Source: JADFWK01 sp035527895 (GTDB taxonomy: Bacteria > Desulfobacterota > DSM-4660 > Desulfatiglandales > B25-G16). From it: DNA of 64,000 bases. The position numbers were made by a program, and so were the translations under genes. Within the stretch, counting starts at the first letter, position 1. Each line of letters opens with the position of its first letter. The notes under the pieces were generated by a model, which worked only from the letters and a program-made list of their open reading frames with translations, was not told the DNA's origin and did not search any database. The stretch is from contig DATKZQ010000046.1 in NCBI GenBank assembly GCA_035527895.1, positions 43,720-107,719 on the forward strand, given 5' to 3'. Below, piece after piece: positions 1 through 9,026 of this stretch.

Positions 1-360
1 CGGTGCGTCGAGGCTCTGGATTCCCTGCTTTGCCGCTTCCCGGGCGATGGTTTGCGCCAAGGTTGGCAGACTCGTGGTCATATCAACCACAATTCGGCAG
101 GGACCTTTTACGGAAAGGATCCCCTTTTGCCCAAAATACACTTCCTGCACATCGACCGGAAGGCCGACCATAGTGAATATGATTTCAGACTCGGCAGCCA
201 CTTCTGCGGGGGATTCACACCACGTGGCCCCTTTTTCGAGTAATGATTTCTCCTTTCCTCTCGTCCGGTTGAAGATCAGGAGGTCATGTCCGGCTGATTG
301 CAAATGAGCAGCCATGGGTGCTCCCATGACTCCCGTACCAATCCATCCAATGCGCATCAT
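1..360 (-). CDS. 3-hydroxyisobutyrate dehydrogenase-family NAD(P)-binding protein (N-terminal part, cut by window edge)
   Basis: Reading the minus strand from 360 gives about 120 residues without a stop before the window ends. The start MMRIGWIGTGVMGAPMAAHL carries the Rossmann dinucleotide motif GxGxMGxPMA of the beta-hydroxyacid dehydrogenase family (3-hydroxyisobutyrate, tartronate semialdehyde and related reductases). Further on, FNRTRGK and IVVDMTT fit the NAD(P)-binding strand and the family's 'D.(S/T)T' substrate motif. Two ATGs lie back to back (358-360 and 355-357) behind a GGGGGTG ribosome site. These enzymes oxidise a 3-hydroxyacid to the semialdehyde with NAD(P). The substrate cannot be told from this fragment. 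The C-terminal helical domain with the catalytic Lys lies outside the window. Confidence 0.85.
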   Translation of the reverse strand, partial: MMRIGWIGTGVMGAPMAAHLQSAGHDLLIFNRTRGKEKSLLEKGATWCESPAEVAAESEIIFTMVGLPVDVQEVYFGQKGILSVKGPCRIVVDMTTSLPTLAQTIAREAAKQGIQSLDAP

Positions 361-650
361 TTTCACCCCCTTCCTTCCAAGCGAGAATGATCGTGCCTTT
401 AAACGAGGAAGGCCTCTTGTAAAAGGAAAAATGCCCTCTCAGGCGTAATCTATACCGGCCAAGCTAGCATTACGGCAAGCTGAGGGCAAGCAATTGTTGA
501 TGAGACGATATTTGAAGCGTGTATTCAGAGGTTTCATGGTGGGGTGCGGGATGGTGGCAGTGGTTTTGCCGTGGCGATCGGTCTTTTGGCCGAGAGATTT
601 AATCAAAAGGGGTAAGAAGGGGTTTTAGGGGTTGTCGCGCTGGGACGCGA
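361..650. other. Intergenic gap
   Basis: Divergent spacer between the dehydrogenase gene and the FHA-GAF gene. Apart from the ribosome site of the left gene at its left edge, I see no gene, hairpin or repeat in it. Confidence 0.5.
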
Positions 651-679
651 TTGCCTTTGCATGGGTTTTATGGTATAGT
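651..679 (+). promoter_or_regulatory. Sigma-70 promoter of the FHA-GAF gene
   Basis: TTGCCT at 651-656, a 17-base spacer and TATAGT at 674-679. The predicted transcription start is near 686, about 45 bases before the ATG at 732. This argues against a possible TTG start at 651, which lies inside the -35 box. Confidence 0.6.
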
Positions 680-731
680 AAAAAAAATTCAGGCCAGCGG
701 GTTTTACGGGCCTTTTAAGAGGTTACGGACT

Positions 732-1643
732 ATGCCAAAACTTCATATCGGAAGAGGGGCAGGCGCCATCCAGTCGCTGGAGCTCAAAGCCGATGTCATT
801 CAGATTGGGCGGTCTGCTGAGAATGACATTCAGCTAAACGACGGTTCCGTTTCCCGCAGGCACCTGAAGATTGTTCGGAGAGACAATAAATACTTCATTA
901 TGGATCTCAAGAGTAAGAATGGAACCTATGTTAACGGTAAGAGGATACGGCCGGGCTATGAGTGCGAAGTCGAGCAAGGTCTTCCGATTGCCATCGGCAA
1001 TGCGGTTATTTCTCTTGGAAAAGCCTGCTCGGATGATAAGCTTGACACCGCCTATACCACCAGTCTTTCCCGGAAAGCCAGTGAAGGCGACAGGGCGTTT
1101 TTGCAAGACAGGCCCATGACTCCCCAAAAAAACATGGAGTTGATCCACAAGGCATCCAGCGCCTTAATGCAATCCATAAACATCAATAGGGATCTCCATG
1201 AGATTTTGGGGACGATACTGAATTATATCCTGGATCTTCTGCAAAGAGTCGACAGGGGCGTGTTCATCCTTTTTGATGAAGAGACGAAGGAGATATCTGG
1301 GCTCATACCCATACTGAAAAAGAGCAAAGGTGATTCCGTCAGGACCTATAGCCGTACCATAGTGGATCGAGTTATGCGAGAACGCAAGGCCGTTATGATG
1401 CTCGATACGCTCCATGAAAACAAGGCTAATCTCTCCGAGAGCATGGAAATCATGAACGTGCGCTCCGTGATGTGTGTTCCCTTGATCAGCAGGTCAAAGG
1501 TCAAGGGAGTCGTTTATGTTGACTCTATCAATCAGCCCTATGGATTTCGAAAGGAAGATCTCTCTTTGCTCACCGCCCTGAGTATCCCGGCAGCGTTCGC
1601 TATCGAGAATGCACTGCTTCATGCTGCTGCAACCCGTAATTAG
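732..1643 (+). CDS. FHA domain-GAF domain signalling protein
   Basis: A cytosolic protein of 303 residues. The N-terminal half is a forkhead-associated domain with the phosphothreonine-binding signature: IGRSAENDIQL, then SVSRRHLKI and SKNGTYVNGKRI, about residues 20-95. After a linker, about residues 145-300 form a GAF domain that ends in CVPLISRSKVKGVVYVDS. FHA-GAF proteins without an output domain often recognise a phosphorylated partner and sense a small ligand, commonly beside adenylate cyclases or Ser/Thr kinases; none is seen here. I chose the ATG at 732 because AGAGG lies just upstream and a TTG alternative at 651 overlaps the promoter. The gene converges on the VIT-VWA gene. Confidence 0.85.
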   Translation: MPKLHIGRGAGAIQSLELKADVIQIGRSAENDIQLNDGSVSRRHLKIVRRDNKYFIMDLKSKNGTYVNGKRIRPGYECEVEQGLPIAIGNAVISLGKACSDDKLDTAYTTSLSRKASEGDRAFLQDRPMTPQKNMELIHKASSALMQSININRDLHEILGTILNYILDLLQRVDRGVFILFDEETKEISGLIPILKKSKGDSVRTYSRTIVDRVMRERKAVMMLDTLHENKANLSESMEIMNVRSVMCVPLISRSKVKGVVYVDSINQPYGFRKEDLSLLTALSIPAAFAIENALLHAAATRN

Positions 1644-1737
1644 ATACATTACCACCTTTTTTTCGCCGTCCTTCCCCATTGCTTGTCCTCGCAAGACAGC
1701 ATCTAATCGGATGAGATCAGCATCCTGAACCAGTCCT

Positions 1738-1771
1738 TCAGCAACCCACCCCCGTTGGGGTGGGTTGCTGA
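1738..1771. terminator. Bidirectional hairpin between convergent genes
   Basis: A perfect 15-bp stem (TCAGCAACCCACCCC, loop CGTT, then its complement) sits between the stop of the FHA-GAF gene and the stop of the VIT-VWA gene. No clear T-run follows on either strand, so it may need Rho or act as an mRNA 3' end protector. Confidence 0.6.
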
Positions 1772-1778
1772 TACAGTA

Positions 1779-4154
1779 TTACCCGACCTTGAGCGTAACA
1801 ATGATCGTTGCGCTCGTGTTACCGTTACGATGGGGCACTCGCATCGCCCTGAGCTTTTGAGCGATGCACTGCACAAGCGCCTCATCCTTGAGCTGATTCT
1901 TGACGACCTTGATCGTGTCGATCTCACCTGTTGAAGTAACATGGAGGGACAAGACAACGGTGCCTTTGAGGTGGAGATTGGCCTTGGTTACGCGGTTGAA
2001 GCAGGTCTCGAATGCGGGGATATGTCTTTTAATCAGCCGGGTAACGGCCTTCTTGGAGAGCCCCTTTGATACCGTGATCTTCCCCAATTCAACGCGGATT
2101 GTCTCACGAACCGGTTCTGCAACTGCCGAATCAAGAGTTTGTCGTTTCCCGCTCTCATATTCACCGCACACTTCCTTGGTCATCTCAGCTTTTACGCCGA
2201 ACCATGTGGGCGACGGGGCAGCAGGAGAAGCGGCTTTTCGCACTGGCGAGCCGTTCCCCACGACGAGATCTGAAACCCCCTGAGGCAAGGGAAGCGGCTG
2301 TTTGACGGTTACTACTTGACCATCCTTGCGGCGGATCCGGGTGTCGATGGCTACAAAGGACGTATAAGCGGTCAGGAGGTTGTACCTGAGACCCAGTTCT
2401 GTGACTTCCCCGACGCGGTCATCGTTTGGTTCGAGCTTGTTGTAGTCGGAGAGGAGGGCAATCCGATGCCTGGCCCACAAGGAGCGCAATGCCCTGTTGG
2501 TCTCGGCAGGTATTACGGTGTTCACGTCTATAGCTTTTGTAAATGGGCGGTCTCCGGCGATGCCTTGAATGTGGACTGTCCCCTCCGGAATGCCGCGCCA
2601 TTTTCCGAAGACAATCACCGGCCGATCAGCCAATACATCGGGGATGCTGGGTGGTTCTACGTCATACACCTGGAATCTACCGAAGTTTACGTCGACCCCG
2701 GTTAGTACTGGCGACTGGATCAGCCTTCTGAATTGTCCAGCTTTCTTCTGAGCCTCTCCCGTTCCGGTGACGACAAAAGGTTCGCCCATGCCGGCTCGAG
2801 CCATGCCCTCGATGATATACCGGTTGACGCTCGATCCAATCCCGAAGGTAAACACATTGGCATCACACAGGTTGTTGCGGATCAAATCAAAGGCCTCTGT
2901 TTCAACCGTGACATAACCGTCGGTAGCGATGACAATGCTTCGGGAATACCCTTCTGTCCTCGGAAGGGACAGCGCCCTTTTGAGCGCCGGTAAGAGCTCG
3001 GTGCCGCCTCCTCCCCGCTGGTGTTCGATTACATCGATGGCATGACGGATGTTCTCGGGATTGGCCGGCACGGATCGTTCGGACATCAGGAAGGATTGTC
3101 CTGCGAACAGAAGTACATTGAAACGGTCGGTGGGCGGGAGTTTACCGATCAGATCCTTCAGGAGGTTCTTGGATGTATTCAATGGAAAGCCGTGCATTGA
3201 GCCTGAGACATCGACGATGAAGATGTACTCGCGGGACGGGATCTGGGAATGAGCTACGCGTTCGGGCGGTTGAACCATGAGAAGGAAGAAGTTTTCCTTT
3301 TCCCCCTCGAACAGAAGCAGCCCCGACTCTATCTTGCCGCCGGCGAGCCGGTATTTCACTATGAAGTCGCGGTTGCCGGCATGCTTTTCCTCCGGGTCAA
3401 GTTCCAGGGTAACACGGGACGGCCCGTCGTAGTCGATGGAAACCTCGTGGGAAGGACAGGTCACGTGCTGAATCGGGAGTCCTGCGGCGATAGTGACCGC
3501 TGCCCCAAAGGTATAGGTTGGCCGTTGCCCCTCGTGCAGATAAGGGTTTTCAACCCATCGCTCTGATGGCGGCGACTCAGCACTTAACTGGTTTGAGTAA
3601 CGGGGACCCACTACGGTTGGGTACACGAACTCGTAGACGCGATCTGTGGGCGTCAGAAGCTCTGTGTATCTGAGTTCAACGGTAATGATATCACACGGCA
3701 AGATATTGGCCACGTTCATCTGGAATACATTGGGCCTCTGTTGTTCCAACAGAGACGCGCTCTTTCCCTCCTCTTTTGCCTGTTCGTATTCTTGTCGTGC
3801 CTCCTCACGTTTGCGGATTTTGGCCGTGATGACCCGGTCCCCGATCGTCATCTTCATCCCGTATACGGCGGCTCGCGTGGATGCGGGGAATAGGTAGATG
3901 GCCTCCAGCGGTCTCGTGCCCTCGTTCTTGTAGATTTGGGTCACCAAGACGTTGGCGACTACACCGGCAATGTCCGCCTTTAGGGTAGTTGACTTCAAGG
4001 GTAACCGGTCCAGCCCTGGATCATCGCTCTTGACAAAAAAGTAGGGCGAGAGGGTTCTATCCGTGTGCTCTCCCTGCTGACCGTAAGCGATGCCGGTAAT
4101 GGCCAGAAATCCTGCTAAGATGAAGAGTACCACTGTTTTTTTCTTTTCATTCAT
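1779..4154 (-). CDS. Exported VIT-VWA domain protein with C-terminal AgmX/TonB-like domain
   Basis: A 791-residue exported protein. A signal peptide (LFILAGFLAITGIAYGQQ) is followed by a VIT domain (about 45-180, including IRKREEARQEYEQAKEEGK) and a von Willebrand A domain (about 310-480) with the MIDAS motif DVSGSMHGFP and a later ATDGY. The last 100 residues (TVVLSLHVTSTGEIDTIKVV) resemble the AgmX/TonB-like carboxy domain, with a conserved Cys pair around CFNRV and VQCIAQ. VIT-VWA proteins bind partners through a metal-dependent adhesion site; the partner is unknown. The start has an excellent AAAGGAGG site. An ECF-type promoter lies about 40 bases upstream, so the ECF sigma factor encoded next door probably controls it (inference). 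Confidence 0.85.
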   Translation of the reverse strand: MNEKKKTVVLFILAGFLAITGIAYGQQGEHTDRTLSPYFFVKSDDPGLDRLPLKSTTLKADIAGVVANVLVTQIYKNEGTRPLEAIYLFPASTRAAVYGMKMTIGDRVITAKIRKREEARQEYEQAKEEGKSASLLEQQRPNVFQMNVANILPCDIITVELRYTELLTPTDRVYEFVYPTVVGPRYSNQLSAESPPSERWVENPYLHEGQRPTYTFGAAVTIAAGLPIQHVTCPSHEVSIDYDGPSRVTLELDPEEKHAGNRDFIVKYRLAGGKIESGLLLFEGEKENFFLLMVQPPERVAHSQIPSREYIFIVDVSGSMHGFPLNTSKNLLKDLIGKLPPTDRFNVLLFAGQSFLMSERSVPANPENIRHAIDVIEHQRGGGGTELLPALKRALSLPRTEGYSRSIVIATDGYVTVETEAFDLIRNNLCDANVFTFGIGSSVNRYIIEGMARAGMGEPFVVTGTGEAQKKAGQFRRLIQSPVLTGVDVNFGRFQVYDVEPPSIPDVLADRPVIVFGKWRGIPEGTVHIQGIAGDRPFTKAIDVNTVIPAETNRALRSLWARHRIALLSDYNKLEPNDDRVGEVTELGLRYNLLTAYTSFVAIDTRIRRKDGQVVTVKQPLPLPQGVSDLVVGNGSPVRKAASPAAPSPTWFGVKAEMTKEVCGEYESGKRQTLDSAVAEPVRETIRVELGKITVSKGLSKKAVTRLIKRHIPAFETCFNRVTKANLHLKGTVVLSLHVTSTGEIDTIKVVKNQLKDEALVQCIAQKLRAMRVPHRNGNTSATIIVTLKVG

Positions 4155-4193
4155 GTTTGCTTCCTCCTTTCCCGATCATGTGGTTTTAATGCA

Positions 4194-4221
4194 GTAGACA
4201 AGAAGGAAACAAAAAAGTTCC
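4194..4221 (-). promoter_or_regulatory. ECF sigma-type promoter of the VIT-VWA gene
   Basis: On the minus strand, GGAACTT (4221-4215), 16 bases, then TCTAC (4198-4194). The layout matches the promoter in front of the neighbouring ECF sigma gene and the GGAACTT/TCTGA class read by RpoE-like factors. The predicted start is near 4188. Confidence 0.75.
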
Positions 4222-4466
4222 GAGAATTTTCATTCTTTCTTCGGGATTTGCTTTCAGAATTGCCAATACACCCGTTTCTGAGCCTCGCAGCACGATTATA
4301 GGGTCCATCGTCTTGAAAGGTTTTGACCCCATCGCCGGGTTCCTTCGGCCCGGAGGAAAGGGATATGCATGAAACGAGGATGGGAAGGCAACGCTGAAAC
4401 GGGGAAGGGGGAATGGATCTCTTTTGGGCCGACGGAGGGACCAAGCTAGAAGGTGGGGGAAAGGGA

Positions 4467-5486
4467 TTAGGGAGCAGGTATGAGCTGAATACGTACCTGA
4501 ATCATTTCACGGTCACCTAAGGGTATGGCCGAAGGAGAAGACTGGAGAACGCCTAACCGACCTACCTTATCCAAGAATGAGCGGTAGTTTTTCGCGGGGA
4601 TCTCCGCGGTAAGATACTGTGGCGGGCTTATTTCCTCATCTCCTTCGGCTATTACCCTGCCGCCTTCAAGCTCTACGAGACCGGTCAGCATGGGTAAGGC
4701 CTTGATTATAGATGACGATTTACCGACTGCTTCGTCCTTACATCCAGCAAACTCCCCGCTCGGGGGTACAGGGGGCTGCCGTTTCTCGTCAATCCAACTT
4801 GTTCTTGACTCGGCCTTTCCGGCGGCTTGTTTTGCTCGTTTTCCTATTGGGGTCTGAACTGAGGCGGGTTTCTCTTTTTCAAGCGCTCCTGCCCCTGTTT
4901 CCGCATCTTCCGCCTCAAAGCCTTCACCTGGAGAATGAACCGTGCTTGGGGCCTCTCGTTTGAGCAAAAGCACCAGCTCAACGGGCTTTCTCTCGGCGGG
5001 CTTCTCCGGCATTGCCGCCTCTTGTAATGTAGGTTGAGCCCGGTAGGTCCGCTCAACCGGTGCCCGGTCGAGAGAATCCGTTGCAGGTGGCTTCTCAGTT
5101 CTTGCCTTCTTCGACTGAAAAGGTACACCTACGATCTGTTTTTCCGATTGCTGCACATTGAAGAGCGAAAAAACCAGGACTGCCATTGCGGCAGCGGTTG
5201 CGAGCTGAAAGGGGATCTTGAACCGCGTTGGAACGAATAAACTGCGGATTACCCTCGAAACCCGAGAGCGCTGCTCAATACGTTCATGCACCTTTTTCAA
5301 GAAATCCGCCGGTGCCTCCACCGCTTCAAGCGAGCCCAATTCCTCACCAATTGCCCGCAGTGAAGCGAGTTCTTCCCTGCAATCCTTGCAGGTCTCGAGG
5401 TGCTTTTCCACAAGGCCTGTAGTTTCTTTATCAAGCATGCCATCCATGTATTCGGATAACAGTTCTCTTATTTGGGTGCAGTTCAT
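4467..5486 (-). CDS. Anti-sigma factor with zf-HC2 domain and single membrane segment
   Basis: 339 residues. The N-terminus holds a zinc-binding anti-sigma domain (Cys3 and HLETCKDC, i.e. HxxxCxxC), followed by one membrane segment near residues 95-112 (LATAAAMAVLVFSLFNV). A low-complexity Pro/Lys/Glu-rich linker leads to a C-terminal extracytoplasmic domain that resembles DUF4349/DUF2275 (weak recognition). Such proteins hold the cognate sigma factor at the membrane until a periplasmic signal releases it. The gene starts one base after the sigma stop, so the two form one operon and are probably translationally coupled. The C-terminal domain may be the sensor (inference). Confidence 0.85.
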   Translation of the reverse strand: MNCTQIRELLSEYMDGMLDKETTGLVEKHLETCKDCREELASLRAIGEELGSLEAVEAPADFLKKVHERIEQRSRVSRVIRSLFVPTRFKIPFQLATAAAMAVLVFSLFNVQQSEKQIVGVPFQSKKARTEKPPATDSLDRAPVERTYRAQPTLQEAAMPEKPAERKPVELVLLLKREAPSTVHSPGEGFEAEDAETGAGALEKEKPASVQTPIGKRAKQAAGKAESRTSWIDEKRQPPVPPSGEFAGCKDEAVGKSSSIIKALPMLTGLVELEGGRVIAEGDEEISPPQYLTAEIPAKNYRSFLDKVGRLGVLQSSPSAIPLGDREMIQVRIQLIPAP

Positions 5487-5487
5487 C

Positions 5488-6093
5488 CTATATGACCTTC
5501 ATGAGTTTTCTTCGTAGTTCAAGCCTTGCCCTGGAGAGCCGCGACTTTACCGTGCCGAGGCCGTAGCCGGTAATATCCGCAATATCATCATAGGACAGGC
5601 CTTGGATATCGCGGAGTATAACCACCATCTTCTGTGCCGGCGGCAGAGACTCTATCGCCTGCTGTATGAGCTCCATTCGCTCCCTTTTTTCAAGTTCAGC
5701 GAGAGGAGACTGTGTCTCATCGCTTATCTCCAGACCGTGTGCGTCTTGTACCGTTCCGGGATTGTCCAGGTACACCATCTTTTCGGCATACCGGTAGTCC
5801 AATGACTTCACCTTGTTTTTGCACGTGTTTACCGCAATTCGATACAACCATGTCCCGAAGGCCGACTCGAATCTGAATCTCTTCAGAGATCGGTAGGCCT
5901 TTACGAAGACCTCCTGGGCCGAATCGTTGGCTTCCTGGTAATCGCCCAGGAACCTGAAGCAGAGATTAAATATCCTATCCTTGTGGTTCAAAACGAGCTT
6001 ATCAAATGCTGCCTTGTTGCCGGCCTGAAAGGACCTCACGAGGGCGGCATCAAATTGAGGTTCTCTGCTCTCCTTGTCAGCCTCTTCACTCAT
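5488..6093 (-). CDS. RNA polymerase ECF-type sigma factor
   Basis: 201 residues with sigma-70 region 2 (about 25-95, including FRFLGDYQEANDSAQEVFVK) and region 4 (about 140-195, with the helix-turn-helix GLSYDDIADITGYGLGTVKS). Regions 1 and 3 are absent, as in ECF factors. The linker contains DETQSPLAELEKRER, common in RpoE/SigW-like members. It directs polymerase to GGAAC/TCTA promoters; two of these occur here, one in front of this gene itself (autoregulation) and one in front of the VIT-VWA gene. No ribosome site precedes the ATG, and the predicted transcript begins at or next to the ATG. Confidence 0.93.
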   Translation of the reverse strand: MSEEADKESREPQFDAALVRSFQAGNKAAFDKLVLNHKDRIFNLCFRFLGDYQEANDSAQEVFVKAYRSLKRFRFESAFGTWLYRIAVNTCKNKVKSLDYRYAEKMVYLDNPGTVQDAHGLEISDETQSPLAELEKRERMELIQQAIESLPPAQKMVVILRDIQGLSYDDIADITGYGLGTVKSRLSRARLELRRKLMKVI

Positions 6094-6098
6094 TTAAG

Positions 6099-6126
6099 TT
6101 AGACAATCTCTTTTCTCTAAGGTTCC
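6099..6126 (-). promoter_or_regulatory. Autoregulatory ECF-type promoter of the sigma operon
   Basis: On the minus strand, GGAACCT (6126-6120), 16 bases, then TCTAA (6103-6099). The A of the sigma-factor ATG (6093) is only 6 bases past the -10 box, which predicts a leaderless or nearly leaderless mRNA. Confidence 0.7.
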
Positions 6127-6263
6127 GGTCAGGGGCCAAAAAACGATCAGTGCTTAGCTCTATAATACGAGACACCAGAAACTGATTATCCGGTGCTTCG
6201 CACGGTGCTGTTACTCAGTATTGCGCGGATACGAGCGAATAGAGGTTGCGTCATCGCCGGCTT

Positions 6264-7061
6264 TTACCATATGTATGTTCGAGCACCGGCATAGCGGTTC
6301 TTAAAATACCGCTTCGAAAGTGAGTCGATACGGATCTTCTTGCCCCGTCCCGAGGCATGAATGAACCTATTTCTACCGGCGTATATGCCGACATGAGATA
6401 CCGTTTCTCCTCCAGAGGTCGCAAAGAAAACCAGATCGCCCCGCGATAGCTGGCGCCGCTTGACAGGGACGCCGGCCATGAATTGTTCTTTGGAGGAACG
6501 GGGTAGATTCAGACCGTTCAGGTGGTAAACGGTCATGGTGAGCCCGCTGCAATCAAATCCGGCATCCGGCGAAGATCCTCCCCACCGATACGGGACGCCG
6601 ATAAAGCGCTCTGCCGTTTCCACAAGCTTAAATCTCAGGTACTTCTGGCCGTAGGTTCTTTCCTTAACCGCAGCATAATCATCGGGGCTGACGATATAGT
6701 ACTCGTCAATGGTCCCGTCGGCACGAAGGCTTTCAGCCTGCTCTTGGGCGGACTGCTTAGAAGGGAAATTGCCGAATCGGACCTTGTAGAGCCCGGATTC
6801 GTGAACAAAGTAGTAGGCATTCAATCCCTTGCCTTCGAGCCCTTCGACAAGCCGCACAGCGTTGTCAAGGTTTGTGAAAGCGCCGGCCTGTATGGAATAG
6901 CCTATGGTGGCCAACCTTCGCTCCGATACGGCCTGCAGTGGAACGGGCGGAACGGGAGGCCTTTCTCCACACCCGGCTATGGGCATAAGGAGAAAAAGAG
7001 CAATAAGGATACAGTTCCGTTTACGCTCAAAGGTAAGGATATGTCTTGGCTTTCGCCCCAT
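6264..7061 (-). CDS. SPOR domain-NlpC/P60 peptidoglycan hydrolase, lipoprotein
   Basis: 265 residues. A basic N-terminus and hydrophobic stretch end in a lipobox-like Cys (LLMPIAGCGE). Residues about 55-120 form a SPOR domain (IQAGAFTNLDNAVRLVEGLE), which binds denuded glycan at the septum. The C-terminal half is an NlpC/P60 endopeptidase with Cys in FDCSGLT, His in VSHVGIYAG and a third polar residue in FIHASG. It should cleave stem peptides (D-Glu to diaminopimelate bonds in this family) from the cell envelope side. It stands alone, with no ECF-type promoter visible upstream. Confidence 0.9.
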   Translation of the reverse strand: MGRKPRHILTFERKRNCILIALFLLMPIAGCGERPPVPPVPLQAVSERRLATIGYSIQAGAFTNLDNAVRLVEGLEGKGLNAYYFVHESGLYKVRFGNFPSKQSAQEQAESLRADGTIDEYYIVSPDDYAAVKERTYGQKYLRFKLVETAERFIGVPYRWGGSSPDAGFDCSGLTMTVYHLNGLNLPRSSKEQFMAGVPVKRRQLSRGDLVFFATSGGETVSHVGIYAGRNRFIHASGRGKKIRIDSLSKRYFKNRYAGARTYIW

Positions 7062-7235
7062 CGGCTCCGTCTGAAAGGATAATACTACATGCAGGTCTTT
7101 TTCCTGCTACCTTTAGTCCTTTCAGACAAACATTCTATAAATCGGTGAAAAAGTCAAATGCGAAAAGGCATGAATGCCTTCACAGTCCGTGCCTTCTGGC
7201 ACATTGTTTCACATCTATAGGGTGAAGAATGAGCA

Positions 7236-8672
7236 CTAAGCCTTGAACTTTTCATCCGGGCATTCGGAGCATCGGGGCGAGAGGACCTTCACGGGTTCTT
7301 CGATTACCCGCATAGTCTTCCACTTGCCGCCGAGGAATCGGAAAAGGAAGACAAAGCCCAGTATGATGATATAGGCTGAAACAATGATCCAGGAGGCCAT
7401 GAGGCCCAGCTTAAGGATCACAATGGCCGCATAGGCAGGGATTACCATTACGACAAACGATAGAATTACAATGGTGAGCATGACGAAGCGGGTATCGCCG
7501 GCTCCCTTGATGGCGGAGGCGAAAATGATGTTCATCGTGTCAAAGATCGAATAGACCGCAATGAATCTCAGGAGAATGACGGTCAGGTGGTAGATCTCGG
7601 CAAAGCGCTCGGGATCTGCCTGAGCGGCAAAGGGAAGCACGAAAACGTCGGGAATGAGCACATACGCGCCTGAAATACTTGCCATGTAAACAAAGGTGAT
7701 ATGGAAGCCGGAGAATACGCTCTTTTGAGCGAGATCGGGCCTGTCTCTTCCCAGATACTGACCCACCAGTACCGATATAGCTATACCGCAGCCTATCATG
7801 GGCATAAAGGCCAGCGTGTTGATATTGAAGGCGATATTGGTGGCAGCCAGACTGGTGATACCAAGACGGCCGACCAGGAGGATGAATACAGTGAAGCCCG
7901 CCATGTCCAAAAAGAACTGTACCCCGGAGGGCAAACCAAACCGGATGAGTCGAAGAAACAGCTCTCTCTCCGGCTTCCAGCCCTTCAGCGTATGAAAGGT
8001 TTGGTCATGGGCTCTCCTGGATACGAGGAAGAGGTACGCAAGAAGGGAGAAGCATCCGGCCAGAACCGTTGCGATTCCTGCGCCCTTAATGCCGAGCTCG
8101 GGGAAACCCCATGCGCCGAATATCAGGGCATAGTCCATGACAAGGTTGACGGCGGTGGACAAGGTATTCACCCACATGACGGGCCACGGCCGGCCCCTCC
8201 CTGCAAAGAATCCGGAGATAGCAGCCGACGCGATTACCGGAAAACCGCCAATACAGAGAATTCGAAAGTACACAACCTCATGATGCTGCACTATTGGATC
8301 ATGGCCGACCAGACCGAAGATGGGTTGCGCGAAGGGAATGAGGCATAACAGCAGGAGCCCTCCCAGCAATGAGATATACACCCCCTGCCAGAGGGCCGGC
8401 CCGATCCTCTCATATCGCTCGGCGCCGAAATACTGGGCCACAAAGGTGCTGACATAGCTGGCCGTACCGATAAACAGGCTCATGAGTGTAAAGAAGAGGA
8501 TACCGGCAGGCATAGATGCGGCCAGAGTCTCCGGCGAATACCACGAGAGAAACATCCTATCAACGAAGTGCTGAACGGACCAGGCACTTGTGCTCAGGAT
8601 CAAAGGAACGGCTATTACGAGGACCTCGCGGTAGCCGCCTGTGCTCGTCCATCTGGTAGTCACATAGTGCAT
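7236..8672 (-). CDS. MATE family multidrug/Na+ (H+) exporter
   Basis: 478 residues with about twelve hydrophobic segments and the two-fold repeat of MATE transporters: an N-terminal VIAVPLILSTSAWSVQHFVDR and later VRHAL-like repeats, with GAWGFPELGIKGAGIATVLA typical of the NorM/DinF superfamily. These inner-membrane antiporters expel cationic drugs or metabolites using an Na+ or H+ gradient. The C-terminus has an extra hydrophilic tail with a Cys pair (PRCSECPDE), which is unusual for the family. The gene is monocistronic. Confidence 0.9.
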   Translation of the reverse strand: MHYVTTRWTSTGGYREVLVIAVPLILSTSAWSVQHFVDRMFLSWYSPETLAASMPAGILFFTLMSLFIGTASYVSTFVAQYFGAERYERIGPALWQGVYISLLGGLLLLCLIPFAQPIFGLVGHDPIVQHHEVVYFRILCIGGFPVIASAAISGFFAGRGRPWPVMWVNTLSTAVNLVMDYALIFGAWGFPELGIKGAGIATVLAGCFSLLAYLFLVSRRAHDQTFHTLKGWKPERELFLRLIRFGLPSGVQFFLDMAGFTVFILLVGRLGITSLAATNIAFNINTLAFMPMIGCGIAISVLVGQYLGRDRPDLAQKSVFSGFHITFVYMASISGAYVLIPDVFVLPFAAQADPERFAEIYHLTVILLRFIAVYSIFDTMNIIFASAIKGAGDTRFVMLTIVILSFVVMVIPAYAAIVILKLGLMASWIIVSAYIIILGFVFLFRFLGGKWKTMRVIEEPVKVLSPRCSECPDEKFKA

Positions 8673-9026
8673 GATTTCCCTTTACCTGCCCTGGCAGGCC
8701 AGACTCGGGCAGATCTCAGTCTCTGAGATTGGCATGAGAACTCGTTGATGTTAAAGGATATCATCCAGGTAGCAGTCTCTCCAAACGTGGCGGTTCATTG
8801 TTTTCGAGAAAGGCACTATAGGGTAAATGGATCAGTGGGTCAACGGTAAACCCGCCCGGCTGCGGGAATGCCGTTTTCACCGTAGTATGGCACAGTATAG
8901 CTTTCAGGAAACAGGGAACAAAAGAGGCCATTTGAGCGTGAAACGAGCGGAAAGGTTTCCTTATCTTTCAGCTGTACGGATAGGTTCTCATTTCGTATCA
9001 TAGGCCTCGGGCAAAAGGGGGATGCC
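8673..9026. other. Divergent intergenic spacer
   Basis: Separates the MATE gene from the ferritin-like gene. It holds a short hairpin at 8713-8729 (ATCTCAG, loop TCT, CTGAGAT). No confident promoter or gene is seen. Confidence 0.4.

Noticed and set aside
1900..3900. Long plus-strand frames opposite the VIT-VWA gene
   Set aside because: They are antisense shadows: no family resemblance, no ribosome sites, and the minus-strand gene is certain.
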